Below are positions 1 to 6,380 of a stretch of 18,531 bases of DNA, in pieces (positions within the stretch are counted from its first letter, which is position 1; every line of letters begins with the position of its first letter). The notes beneath the pieces are model-generated. The model saw nothing but the letters and a program-made list of their open reading frames with translations. It ran no database searches and was not told the DNA's origin. Made by a program: the position numbers and the translations under genes. This stretch comes from JAVBOD01 sp031551045 (GTDB lineage Bacteria > Bacteroidota > Bacteroidia > Bacteroidales > UBA932), in assembly GCA_031551045.1 (NCBI GenBank), contig JAVBOD010000098.1:1-18531 (forward strand). Reading direction: 5' to 3'.

Positions 1-362
1 ATATTAGGAGAAACGGTTTTTATCAATGCATACAAATCTTCTTCTGCATGTTGAATAGTTTCCTCCGGTTTTGAGAGTAGTGAAAACATTCCATAACCCA
101 TAACTGTCAATAAAGCAAAACTGGCAGCAAAGGCCAATTGCGAACGCCACGAACGATGTTTTACCATTACCGGGACTGTTCCTGTAATCCTTTCTGCCAA
201 GCGCTCCTGTAACGATTCAAAGTAATTCTCTGGTACACTGAACGGATTTTTCTTCCATTCGTTGCTCAGCATACCAGCCCTTTGTGACACACGCTCCTGA
301 AGCGACTCGAAATAATTTTCAGGGACGCTAAATGGATTTTGTTTTAATTCATTGCTTAACAT
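1..362 (-). CDS. Partial single-pass membrane protein with a duplicated N-terminal motif, probable partner of the adjacent ECF sigma factor
   Basis: The gene starts at ATG 362-360 and is open to the window edge, giving 120 visible residues. Residues 1-30 and 31-60 are tandem copies of one module whose core is NPFSVPENYFESLQER; 23 of 30 residues are identical. A basic stretch around 64-73 precedes a hydrophobic segment at about 75-96, followed by an acidic region, so it looks like a protein with a cytoplasmic N-terminus and one membrane span. It begins 52 nt after the stop of the ECF sigma factor on the same strand. Small proteins with an NPF-x-VPE-x-YF start next to ECF sigma factors are familiar to me from Bacteroidota, and an anti-sigma or sigma-associated role is inferred from that position only. 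I see no zinc-type anti-sigma motif. The second Met (272) could also serve as a start, giving a single-module form. Confidence 0.75.
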   Translation of the reverse strand, partial: MLSNELKQNPFSVPENYFESLQERVSQRAGMLSNEWKKNPFSVPENYFESLQERLAERITGTVPVMVKHRSWRSQLAFAASFALLTVMGYGMFSLLSKPEETIQHAEEDLYALIKTVSPN

Positions 363-414
363 ACTTTATTGTATTGCTATTATTTAGACAATTAAATTTA
401 ATAAAGGTTTAAAA

Positions 415-960
415 TCATTCTTCCATAAATTTCTCTATCTTCTGCACGGCATGGTGGTAGGATGCTTTTAAGGCGCCTACCGAGGTGCCTAATATCTCCG
501 ACATATCTTCGTATTTCACTTCGTCAAAGTAGCGCATATTGAACACCACCCGTTGTTTTTCGGGAAGACTTAATACCGCTTTTTGCAATTTTTTCTGTGT
601 CGCATCCCCGTTAAAATAAGGGTCGTCTTCTATCGTATTGGTCAGTTGTTTTTCCACATCCACCAGGGGCAGGAAGAACTTGGTCCGTTTTTTCTTTAAA
701 AATGTTAATGCCTCGTTGGTAGCTATCCGGTAAAGCCATGTGAACAGTTGCGAATCGCCGCGAAATTCCGGCAGTGCGCTCCATGCTTTTACCAAGGTGT
801 TTTGCAACACATCGTCGGCGTCATCGTGCGAAATTACCAACTTACGGATATGCCAATACAACCGTTCGCGGTACTTGCGTACGATGAGATTGAAGGCGTA
901 ATTCGGATTATCGCCTTCGTGAAACATTTGCAATAGCTCTTTGTCAGGCACGTGAATCAA
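415..960 (-). CDS. ECF-type RNA polymerase sigma factor
   Basis: This 181-residue protein has the two conserved sigma-70 regions of an extracytoplasmic-function sigma factor. Region 2 spans about 21-92 and contains DDADDVLQNTLVKAW and the GDSQLFTWLYRIATNEAL stretch, which in the family contact core polymerase and the -10 element. Region 4 spans about 124-178 and contains LPEKQRVVF and a helix-turn-helix ending in VGALKASYHHAV, which reads the -35 element. The only start that leaves a normal N-terminus is TTG at 960-958, because an in-frame TAA lies two codons upstream and the next ATG, codon 12, would clip the first helix. It follows the transketolase C-terminal subunit by 17 nt and precedes the probable membrane partner, so it is probably co-transcribed with both. 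The regulon cannot be seen from the sequence. Confidence 0.93.
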   Translation of the reverse strand: MIHVPDKELLQMFHEGDNPNYAFNLIVRKYRERLYWHIRKLVISHDDADDVLQNTLVKAWSALPEFRGDSQLFTWLYRIATNEALTFLKKKRTKFFLPLVDVEKQLTNTIEDDPYFNGDATQKKLQKAVLSLPEKQRVVFNMRYFDEVKYEDMSEILGTSVGALKASYHHAVQKIEKFMEE

Positions 961-977
961 CCGGTTTTAAATTATCA

Positions 978-1928
978 CTATTTACGTGTCAACACTTTTT
1001 TTACCGCTTTTACGATGTCTTCCGCACTTAACCCATAGGCTTGGAGTAACTCGGCCGGGGTTCCGCTCTGTCCGAAACGGTCGTCCACCGCTACCATTTC
1101 CATAGGTGTAGGCTGTTTTCGCACTAACAACTGGGCAATACTGTCGCCCAAACCGCCGTTCATCAGATGCTCCTCTGCTGTTACCACGGCGCGTGTTTTA
1201 TTCACAGATGTTAAGACTGCTTTTTCGTCCAAAGGTTTAATGGTGTGGATGTTTATGACCTCGGCCGAAAGGCCTTCTTTTTCGAGTAAATCAGCAGCCT
1301 GTAAGGCATGCCAGACTAAATGGCCGGTCGCAAAAATCGACACATCCTTACCTTCTTGCAGCAATTGTGCTTTCCCTATTTCAAACACTTGGTCTTCGGG
1401 CGTGAAATTAGGCACGGCTGGGCGGCCAAAGCGGAGGTACACGGGGCCAACGTATTCTGCTGCAGCCAGTGTCGCTGCTTTGGTTTGATTGTAATCGCAT
1501 GGGCTGAGCACGATCATGTGGGGCAGCATTTTCATCAGCCCGATGTCTTCCATGATTTGATGTGTGGCGCCGTCTTCCCCCAGCGTAATACCGGCATGCG
1601 AAGCGGCAATTTTTACATTGGTGTTGGAGTAACATACCGATTGGCGAACCTGGTCGTACACGCGGCCTGTGGCAAAGGCGGCAAAAGTGCCGGCAAACGG
1701 AATTTTCCCGCCAACGGCTAATCCGGCAGCAGTGCCTATCATGTTCGCTTCGGCAATACCCGCTTGAAAGAATCGTTCGGGAAAAGCTTCTATAAATTTC
1801 TCCATTTTCAACGAGCCGATTAAGTCGGCACATAGCGCTACTACATCGGGATTACGTTTCCCTGCTTCATAAAGCCCGGCGCCAAAACCGGAACGGGTAT
1901 CTTTATTTCCTGCGTTTGTATATTTCAT
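978..1928 (-). CDS. Transketolase, C-terminal subunit (split enzyme)
   Basis: This 316-residue protein carries the pyrimidine-binding and C-terminal domains of transketolase. The catalytic glutamate that activates thiamine diphosphate is E60 in GIAEANM, and the family signature continues through AGTFAAFATGR, HAGITLGEDGATHQ (residues 111-124) and LSPCDYNQT. A Rossmann-like C-terminal domain follows from about residue 190, with GHLVWHALQAADLLEKEG. The enzyme moves two-carbon ketol units between sugar phosphates in the non-oxidative pentose phosphate pathway. It lacks the diphosphate-binding domain, which is encoded by the gene just upstream at 2901-2053; the two polypeptides should form the active enzyme together. 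Split transketolases are known from archaea and many anaerobic bacteria. The gap to the first subunit holds a palindromic repeat. Confidence 0.93.
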   Translation of the reverse strand: MKYTNAGNKDTRSGFGAGLYEAGKRNPDVVALCADLIGSLKMEKFIEAFPERFFQAGIAEANMIGTAAGLAVGGKIPFAGTFAAFATGRVYDQVRQSVCYSNTNVKIAASHAGITLGEDGATHQIMEDIGLMKMLPHMIVLSPCDYNQTKAATLAAAEYVGPVYLRFGRPAVPNFTPEDQVFEIGKAQLLQEGKDVSIFATGHLVWHALQAADLLEKEGLSAEVINIHTIKPLDEKAVLTSVNKTRAVVTAEEHLMNGGLGDSIAQLLVRKQPTPMEMVAVDDRFGQSGTPAELLQAYGLSAEDIVKAVKKVLTRK

Positions 1929-1971
1929 ATTTAATAAATGCTTGTAAATAATTTATCTTGCTGTATGCCGT

Positions 1972-2048
1972 TCGTCATTGCGAGCAGAGCGAAGCAATCT
2001 GTTTATATTAGATGGCTTCGTTGTTTTTCGAACTCCTCGCAATGACGA
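1972..2048. repeat. Palindromic interspersed repeat, CGTCATTGCGAG type (copy 1)
   Basis: Perfect terminal inverted arms of 12-13 bp (CGTCATTGCGAG at 1973-1984 and its complement at 2036-2047) enclose a 51-bp middle that contains a second, shorter pair CGAAGC/GCTTCG. Its left 28 bases match the right arm of the copy at 6251-6326, reverse complemented, with one mismatch. It occupies most of the space between the two transketolase subunit genes, starting 4 nt beyond the stop codon of the N-terminal subunit. I see no coding capacity. It resembles the widespread REP-like or MITE-like GTCATTGCGAG repeats of many bacterial phyla. Confidence 0.85.
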
Positions 2049-2052
2049 GCGA

Positions 2053-2901
2053 TTAATAGTCACCCAATGTTTCCGGCAGTTGCGCCAGCGCCTTTTCGGT
2101 TTGTTCGGCGTTGGGCGCTTTGCCATGCCATGCATGGGTGCCGGTCATGAAATCAACACCGAAACCCATGGTGGTTTTCATCAAAATAATAACCGGCTTT
2201 TGTTGGCGCGTGAGCGACTTTGCTTTTTGCAAGGCGCTCAGCACATCGGCCATATCGTTGCCATTCATGCGCAACGTTTGCCAACCGAAAGCTTTCCATT
2301 TGGTTTCCAAGTCGCCAAGTTTAAGAATATCTTCGGTATCCCCGTCGATTTGCTTATTGTTCCAATCCACGATGGCAATCAGGTTGTCGATTCCGCGGGC
2401 ATGCGCAAACATGGCGGCTTCCCAATTCTGGCCTTCTTCCAATTCACCGTCGCCCATGAGCACATAAACCAAATGCGGGTCGTTATTCAGGCGTTTGGAA
2501 AGGGCTGCGCCGCAGGCTACGGAGAGCCCTTGCCCCAACGAGCCGGAAGCTACATGTATGCCGGGTAAATGTTTTTCGGGGGTTGGATGGCCTTGCAAGC
2601 GGGTGCCGTATTTACGGAAAGTGGCTAATTCTTTTATGTCGAAATAGCCGGCACGTGCCAGCGCACTGTAAAATACCGGCGAGATATGGCCGCAGGACAG
2701 GAAAAACATATCATGTCCTTTTCCATTGATAGTCCATTCCTTAGGATTGGTGTCCAATATGCCGCCGGAAAAAAGGGCGGTCAGTAAATCGGTGCTTCCC
2801 AGGGAACCGCCCGGGTGGCCGGAATTTACGGCCGACACCATGCGGATAATATCGCGGCGGGTTTGTGCGGCTATTTTTTTCAATTGTTCAAGTTCTGCCA
2901 T
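2053..2901 (-). CDS. Transketolase, N-terminal subunit (split enzyme)
   Basis: This 282-residue protein is the thiamine-diphosphate-binding half of transketolase. It has SGHPGGSLG at residues 27-35 with the conserved H29, the cofactor motif starting at GDGELEEGQNWEAAM (150-164) and ending at VDWNN (178-182), and the terminal AWHGKAPN (257-264). The length matches the single-domain subunit rather than the roughly 650-residue fused enzyme. The SKGH motif of fused transketolases reads SCGH here (69-72). The histidine and GDG motifs exclude a pyruvate dehydrogenase E1 or DXS identification. Starting at ATG 2901, 24 nt downstream of a TAGATTTG promoter box, it is the first gene of a minus-strand unit that continues into the C-terminal subunit and the ECF sigma factor. 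Confidence 0.93.
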   Translation of the reverse strand: MAELEQLKKIAAQTRRDIIRMVSAVNSGHPGGSLGSTDLLTALFSGGILDTNPKEWTINGKGHDMFFLSCGHISPVFYSALARAGYFDIKELATFRKYGTRLQGHPTPEKHLPGIHVASGSLGQGLSVACGAALSKRLNNDPHLVYVLMGDGELEEGQNWEAAMFAHARGIDNLIAIVDWNNKQIDGDTEDILKLGDLETKWKAFGWQTLRMNGNDMADVLSALQKAKSLTRQQKPVIILMKTTMGFGVDFMTGTHAWHGKAPNAEQTEKALAQLPETLGDY

Positions 2902-2925
2902 GTCAAATTAAAAAGATTTAAACCA

Positions 2926-2933
2926 CAAATCTA
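2926..2933 (-). promoter_or_regulatory. Promoter -7 box for the transketolase operon
   Basis: Read on the minus strand this is TAGATTTG, a full match to the Bacteroidota -7 consensus TAnnTTTG, ending 24 nt before the start codon at 2901. The -33 region is weak, with only T-rich sequence near the expected spacing. It diverges from the promoter box at 3000-3007. Confidence 0.6.
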
Positions 2934-2999
2934 CATTTTTTTTCGGAGATATAAAATTTGTTGAAGGGGAGCATCTTCCGACATCGGTGGTAAAATATT

Positions 3000-3007
3000 T
3001 AGCTTTG
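3000..3007 (+). promoter_or_regulatory. Promoter -7 box for the lipoprotein gene
   Basis: TAGCTTTG matches the TAnnTTTG consensus. Transcription would start near 3013, which rules out the in-frame GTG at 3009 as a start and leaves ATG 3048 or 3069. A clear -33 TTTG is not visible. A short palindrome, CCGA-CA-TCGG at 2978-2987, lies just upstream at about the -33 position. Confidence 0.55.
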
Positions 3008-3068
3008 AGTGCAGCGTTTTGGAGCGTTTGTGCATCTTAATAGTTGTATGAACGTCAATCTGAAAAAT

Positions 3069-3608
3069 ATGAAAAAGATTTTCACTGCCTGGATAATTGT
3101 GGCTTGTTCTACGGCCTGTGTATATGAAATCCCGGAACTTCCGGATGAAACACAAAACGGAGCAAATACGTTTGGTTGCTTGGTAAACGGCGAGTTGGTG
3201 GTGCCTTATCCCGGTAAATTTGTCAGATATTCTTATGACTATAAAACCCAGGCTCGATACGATAAAGTGTCAGACAGGCTCCAAATAATTGGATATGGGC
3301 AAAATTATCAATCTTTTAGTTTTACTATAAATCGACCACAAAGCAGGCAATCTATGTCGATTGATAGTGTGGCATATTGCCCCTATTCCCTTCCATATTC
3401 GTATGTAAACGAAGGAGATTATTACTACGGCGGAACGGGCCTTGGGGAAATAGTTTTTACGCGTTTTGATTTGATAGAAGGCATTGTAAGCGGCAAGTTT
3501 CATTTTGTGGGCTATAAGCGTAATGCTATTACAGGAGGCCTTCTTGACCCGGATGATTTTGTGACGGTGAGCTTGGGGCGTTTCGATATAAAATTAACGG
3601 TTAATTGA
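3069..3608 (+). CDS. Small predicted lipoprotein of unknown function
   Basis: From ATG 3069 the product is 179 residues and begins MKKIFTAWIIVACSTAC, a short basic, hydrophobic lipoprotein signal. Either C13 (IVAC, the better lipobox) or C17 (STAC) could be the lipidated residue. The mature part begins acidic and proline-rich, then has NTFGCLVNGELVVP, a motif I associate with an uncharacterised family of Bacteroidota lipoproteins (DUF6252-like, from memory). The remainder alternates hydrophobic and aromatic residues as expected for beta structure, with many tyrosines. ATG 3048 is an alternative start that adds seven residues before the signal. It is followed after 20 nt by another secreted protein, so the two probably work or are at least expressed together. 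Function unknown. Confidence 0.75.
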   Translation: MKKIFTAWIIVACSTACVYEIPELPDETQNGANTFGCLVNGELVVPYPGKFVRYSYDYKTQARYDKVSDRLQIIGYGQNYQSFSFTINRPQSRQSMSIDSVAYCPYSLPYSYVNEGDYYYGGTGLGEIVFTRFDLIEGIVSGKFHFVGYKRNAITGGLLDPDDFVTVSLGRFDIKLTVN

Positions 3609-3628
3609 TTATAAAAATTTGTAAAGCA

Positions 3629-4255
3629 ATGAAGCTACTCTCCTTATTCGCAAGTTTGATATTGTTTGTGCCATTAGCCGCGGGACAAGAAGCAAGCGCG
3701 CATCAACTCCTGAAAAAAAATACGTTCAGCCTATCCTATTCACCAATCAGTTCCGAGGGATGGCATACTTTTGAAGATTTTTCGCCGACCATTATAGAAG
3801 GGCATTATGGTTATGCCGCAGTGGGCTATAATATTCCTACTTATAGCGGAGTAATTATGCTTTCCTATAGTCGCCGCTTTGTGCCCGAATTTGAAATGAC
3901 ACTCGACCTTGGATATGAACAGGAATGGAAAGGATGGAAATTATACAACAACCCTGCAGGGCCGTCGGAAAGGCTGGAGCGCGACCATTATCTTTATTGC
4001 CTGTTGAACGCCTCCCTTTTATATGTTTCTAAAAAAAAGGTAGAAATGTATTCGTCGCTGGGTATTGGCGGCAAAATTGTGTGGGATAATACCGGCCGGA
4101 TCGACAGCCGCATTGAGTCCACAAGGGAAAATAAACTGGCCTATCAAGTTACGTTGTTTGGTATCCGTGCAAAGTACGATTGGTGGGGTTTTTTCTGTAA
4201 TGTGGGTGTGGGGTCTCTTGGTTTTGTCCGTGCAGGGCTGTTTATGAGTTGGTAG
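3629..4255 (+). CDS. Secreted, possibly outer-membrane beta-barrel protein of unknown function
   Basis: The 208-residue product starts at ATG 3629 with a signal peptide, MKLLSLFASLILFVPLAAG, probably cleaved near residue 19-24. The rest has repeated alternating stretches ending in aromatic residues, such as VIMLSYSRRF (75-84), MTLDLGYEQEW (90-100) and CLLNASLLYVS (124-134), and finishes GFVRAGLFMSW with a terminal aromatic residue, as many outer-membrane barrel proteins do. This suggests a small barrel of about eight strands, but no family is recognised. It sits 20 nt behind the lipoprotein gene and ends before a strong hairpin, so the pair forms a two-gene unit, perhaps with the lipoprotein anchored to or next to the barrel. 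Confidence 0.7.
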   Translation: MKLLSLFASLILFVPLAAGQEASAHQLLKKNTFSLSYSPISSEGWHTFEDFSPTIIEGHYGYAAVGYNIPTYSGVIMLSYSRRFVPEFEMTLDLGYEQEWKGWKLYNNPAGPSERLERDHYLYCLLNASLLYVSKKKVEMYSSLGIGGKIVWDNTGRIDSRIESTRENKLAYQVTLFGIRAKYDWWGFFCNVGVGSLGFVRAGLFMSW

Positions 4256-4292
4256 CGAGTTGCCTCCGGGACTTTGCATTGTAATCTTTTAA

Positions 4293-4324
4293 CTCCTGCC
4301 CGAATGTATTCATTCGGGCAGGAG
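4293..4324 (+). terminator. Strong 14-bp hairpin closing the lipoprotein/barrel pair
   Basis: CTCCTGCCCGAATG (4293-4306) and its exact complement (4311-4324) flank a four-base TATT loop. It lies 37 nt after the stop codon of the barrel-like gene. The downstream sequence is only moderately T-rich (CTTGCTCCTTTTCATCTTTT), so the terminator role is likely from position and stem strength rather than from a perfect U-tract. Confidence 0.65.
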
Positions 4325-4353
4325 GGCTTGCTCCTTTTCATCTTTTACCCCTT

Positions 4354-4385
4354 CTTGCACCCTTGCCGCCTTTTTCGTATCTTTG
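4354..4385 (+). promoter_or_regulatory. Promoter of lepA, -33 and -7 boxes
   Basis: CTTG at 4354-4357 and TATCTTTG at 4378-4385 are separated by 20 nt, close to the Bacteroidota consensus TTTG-N19-21-TAnnTTTG. It is the best promoter match in the window. Its -7 box falls inside the upstream in-frame extension of lepA, which supports the start at 4417. Confidence 0.75.
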
Positions 4386-4416
4386 CCGTTTATATTCTTT
4401 AGAAGCAATAAACTGC

Positions 4417-6204
4417 ATGAAGCACATTCGTAATTTCTGTATTATAGCACATATTGACCATGGTAAAAGCACGTTGGCCGACCGTTTGTTAGAGATGACA
4501 CAAACTATCGGCGCGCGCGATATGGAGGCTCAGGTGTTGGATTCCATGGATTTGGAGAAAGAAAAAGGTATTACTATTAAGAGTCACGCCATTCAAATGG
4601 ATTATGTGTATAAAGGAGAAAAATATACGCTGAATTTGATTGATACGCCGGGGCATGTCGATTTTTCGTACGAAGTGTCGCGCGCCATTGCCTCCTGCGA
4701 GGGCGCGTTGCTGGTGGTAGATGCTACGCAGGGTATTCAGGCGCAAACCATTTCGAATCTATATCTGGCGCTGAATCACGATTTGGAAATCATTCCGGTG
4801 ATTAATAAAATCGACATGGACGCTGCCATGGTAGAGCAGGTAAAAGACCAAATCATCGACCTGATTGGTTGCAAGGATGAAGATATTTTATGTGCCAGCG
4901 CCAAAACAGGTATTGGTATCGAAGAAATTTTGCCGGCCATTATAGAACGTATTCCGGCGCCTCAGGGCTCGGAAGAAGAACCGCTGCAGGCGTTGATTTT
5001 CGACTCGGTATTCAACTCGTTTCGCGGCATTATTGCTTATTTCAAAGTGAAAAACGGGATTATCCGCAAAGGCGATAAAGTGAAATTTTTCAATACCGGC
5101 AAAGAATACGAAGCCGACGAGGTTGGTATTTTGCGTTTGAAAATGAGTCCGCGCAACGAAATAAAAACCGGCGATGTGGGCTATATTATTTCCGGTATTA
5201 AAGCGGCGGCCGAGGTTAAAGTGGGCGATACGATTACACACGTGGAGCGTCCCTGCAAAGAAGCTATCGCCGGATTCGAGGAAGTGAAACCCATGGTGTT
5301 CGCCGGCTTGTATCCGGTGGAAGCCGACGATTACGAAGACCTGCGTGCCTCGATTGAAAAATTGCAATTGAACGATGCTTCGCTCACGTTCGAACCCGAA
5401 TCGTCATTGGCGCTGGGATTTGGTTTCCGTTGCGGTTTCTTGGGACTGCTGCACATGGAAATTATTCAGGAACGTTTGTACCGCGAATTCGATATGGATG
5501 TGATTACCACGGTGCCGAACGTTTCATATATCGTACACACCACGCAGGGCGAAGAAGTGCATGTGCACAATCCTTCGGGTTTGCCCGCGCCCACGTTGAT
5601 CGACTATATCGATGAACCGTATATCCGGGCGCAGATTATTTCGAAATCGGAGTATTACGGGGTGATTATGAAATTGTGTCTGGATAAACGCGGGATACTG
5701 AAAGGACAGCATTACTTGACGAGTGAACGGGTAGAGTTGACATTTGATATGCCGCTCTCGGAAATTGTATTCGATTTTTACGACAAACTGAAAAGTATTT
5801 CGCGCGGATACGCTTCGTTCGACTATCATCAAATCGGCTATGAAAAAGCGGATTTGGTGAAACTCGATGTGCTGCTCAACGGCGAGCAGGTCGATGCGCT
5901 GTCGTGCTTGATTCATCGTGATAATGCGTATGAGTTTGGCCGTAAGATGTGCGAAAAATTGAAAGAATTAATTCCGCGACAACAATTCGATATTGCCGTA
6001 CAAGCTGCTATCGGCGCTAAAATCATTGCCCGCGAAACTATTAAAGCGGTACGGAAGGATGTGACCGCAAAATGTTACGGCGGCGACATCAGCCGTAAAC
6101 GCAAGCTGCTGGAAAAACAAAAGAAGGGGAAAAAACGCATGCGCCAGGTAGGTAATGTAGAAGTACCGCAACAGGCGTTCTTAGCGGTTTTGAAGCTTGA
6201 TTAA
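4417..6204 (+). CDS. lepA: Elongation factor 4 (LepA), ribosome-associated GTPase
   Basis: The 595-residue product is full length for LepA/EF4, a translational GTPase linked to back-translocation and ribosome function under stress. The G-domain motifs are intact: AHIDHGKST (11-19), KGIT (50-53), DTPGH (76-80) and NKID (130-133). The elongation-factor domains follow, and the LepA-specific C-terminal domain ends with GKKRMRQVGNVEVPQQAF, a hallmark that separates it from EF-G and TypA. The start at ATG 4417 is preferred over the upstream in-frame extension because that extension overlaps the promoter. The gene stands alone: the repeat-rich gap that follows separates it from the rhomboid gene. 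Confidence 0.97.
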   Translation: MKHIRNFCIIAHIDHGKSTLADRLLEMTQTIGARDMEAQVLDSMDLEKEKGITIKSHAIQMDYVYKGEKYTLNLIDTPGHVDFSYEVSRAIASCEGALLVVDATQGIQAQTISNLYLALNHDLEIIPVINKIDMDAAMVEQVKDQIIDLIGCKDEDILCASAKTGIGIEEILPAIIERIPAPQGSEEEPLQALIFDSVFNSFRGIIAYFKVKNGIIRKGDKVKFFNTGKEYEADEVGILRLKMSPRNEIKTGDVGYIISGIKAAAEVKVGDTITHVERPCKEAIAGFEEVKPMVFAGLYPVEADDYEDLRASIEKLQLNDASLTFEPESSLALGFGFRCGFLGLLHMEIIQERLYREFDMDVITTVPNVSYIVHTTQGEEVHVHNPSGLPAPTLIDYIDEPYIRAQIISKSEYYGVIMKLCLDKRGILKGQHYLTSERVELTFDMPLSEIVFDFYDKLKSISRGYASFDYHQIGYEKADLVKLDVLLNGEQVDALSCLIHRDNAYEFGRKMCEKLKELIPRQQFDIAVQAAIGAKIIARETIKAVRKDVTAKCYGGDISRKRKLLEKQKKGKKRMRQVGNVEVPQQAFLAVLKLD

Positions 6205-6220
6205 AACATATTAGTGAGCT

Positions 6221-6345
6221 TGTCATTCCGAGCGAAGCGAAGAGTCTCTTCGTCATTGCGAGGACAAGGAGCGAGGACGAGGCAACCTATCCATTTAAAG
6301 ATCGCTTCGCTCTGCTCGCAATGACGGGTTTCGCTCAGAATGACA
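6221..6345. repeat. Outer palindromic repeat, TGTCATTC(C/T)GAGCGAA type
   Basis: The left arm TGTCATTCCGAGCGAA (6221-6236) and the right arm (6330-6345) are complementary over 16 bases with one mismatch. The interior is filled almost completely by the second repeat at 6251-6326. A minimal relative of this type is at 9923-9953. Confidence 0.8.
6251..6326. repeat. Inner palindromic repeat, CGTCATTGCGAG type (copy 2)
   Basis: Perfect 12-bp arms (6251-6262 and 6315-6326) bound a 76-bp element, almost the same length as copy 1 at 1973-2047. Its right arm, reverse complemented, matches the first 28 bases of copy 1 with one difference (A to G). Its left arm differs after the first 12 bases, reading GACAAGGAGCGAGGACGAGG. 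Confidence 0.85.
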
Positions 6346-6380
6346 ATAGAAAAAATTAAATAAAAGAAGTTTTTAGAAAC

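Larger units (their letters stand above)
6205..6380. other. Repeat-filled intergenic region between lepA and the rhomboid gene
   Basis: These 176 bases contain no gene. Positions 6221-6345 are taken up by a palindromic repeat inside another palindromic repeat, described separately. The last 35 bases before the rhomboid start are A/T-rich. No TAnnTTTG box is visible, so the promoter of the rhomboid group is not identified. Confidence 0.8.

Noticed and set aside
978..2901. Transketolase halves as a frameshifted or broken single gene
   Set aside because: Each half has its own start and stop and complete domain edges, and the order matches known two-subunit transketolases; the gap of 124 bp with a repeat is not a frameshift.
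2053..2901. Pyruvate dehydrogenase E1 or DXS as alternative for the thiamine enzyme pair
   Set aside because: SGHPGGSLG, AWHGKAPN and the subunit lengths fit transketolase; DXS is one chain and E1-alpha lacks these motifs.
3009..3068. Upstream start (GTG 3009) for the lipoprotein
   Set aside because: It would lie at or before the transcription start predicted from the TAGCTTTG box and would bury the signal peptide behind about 20 extra residues.
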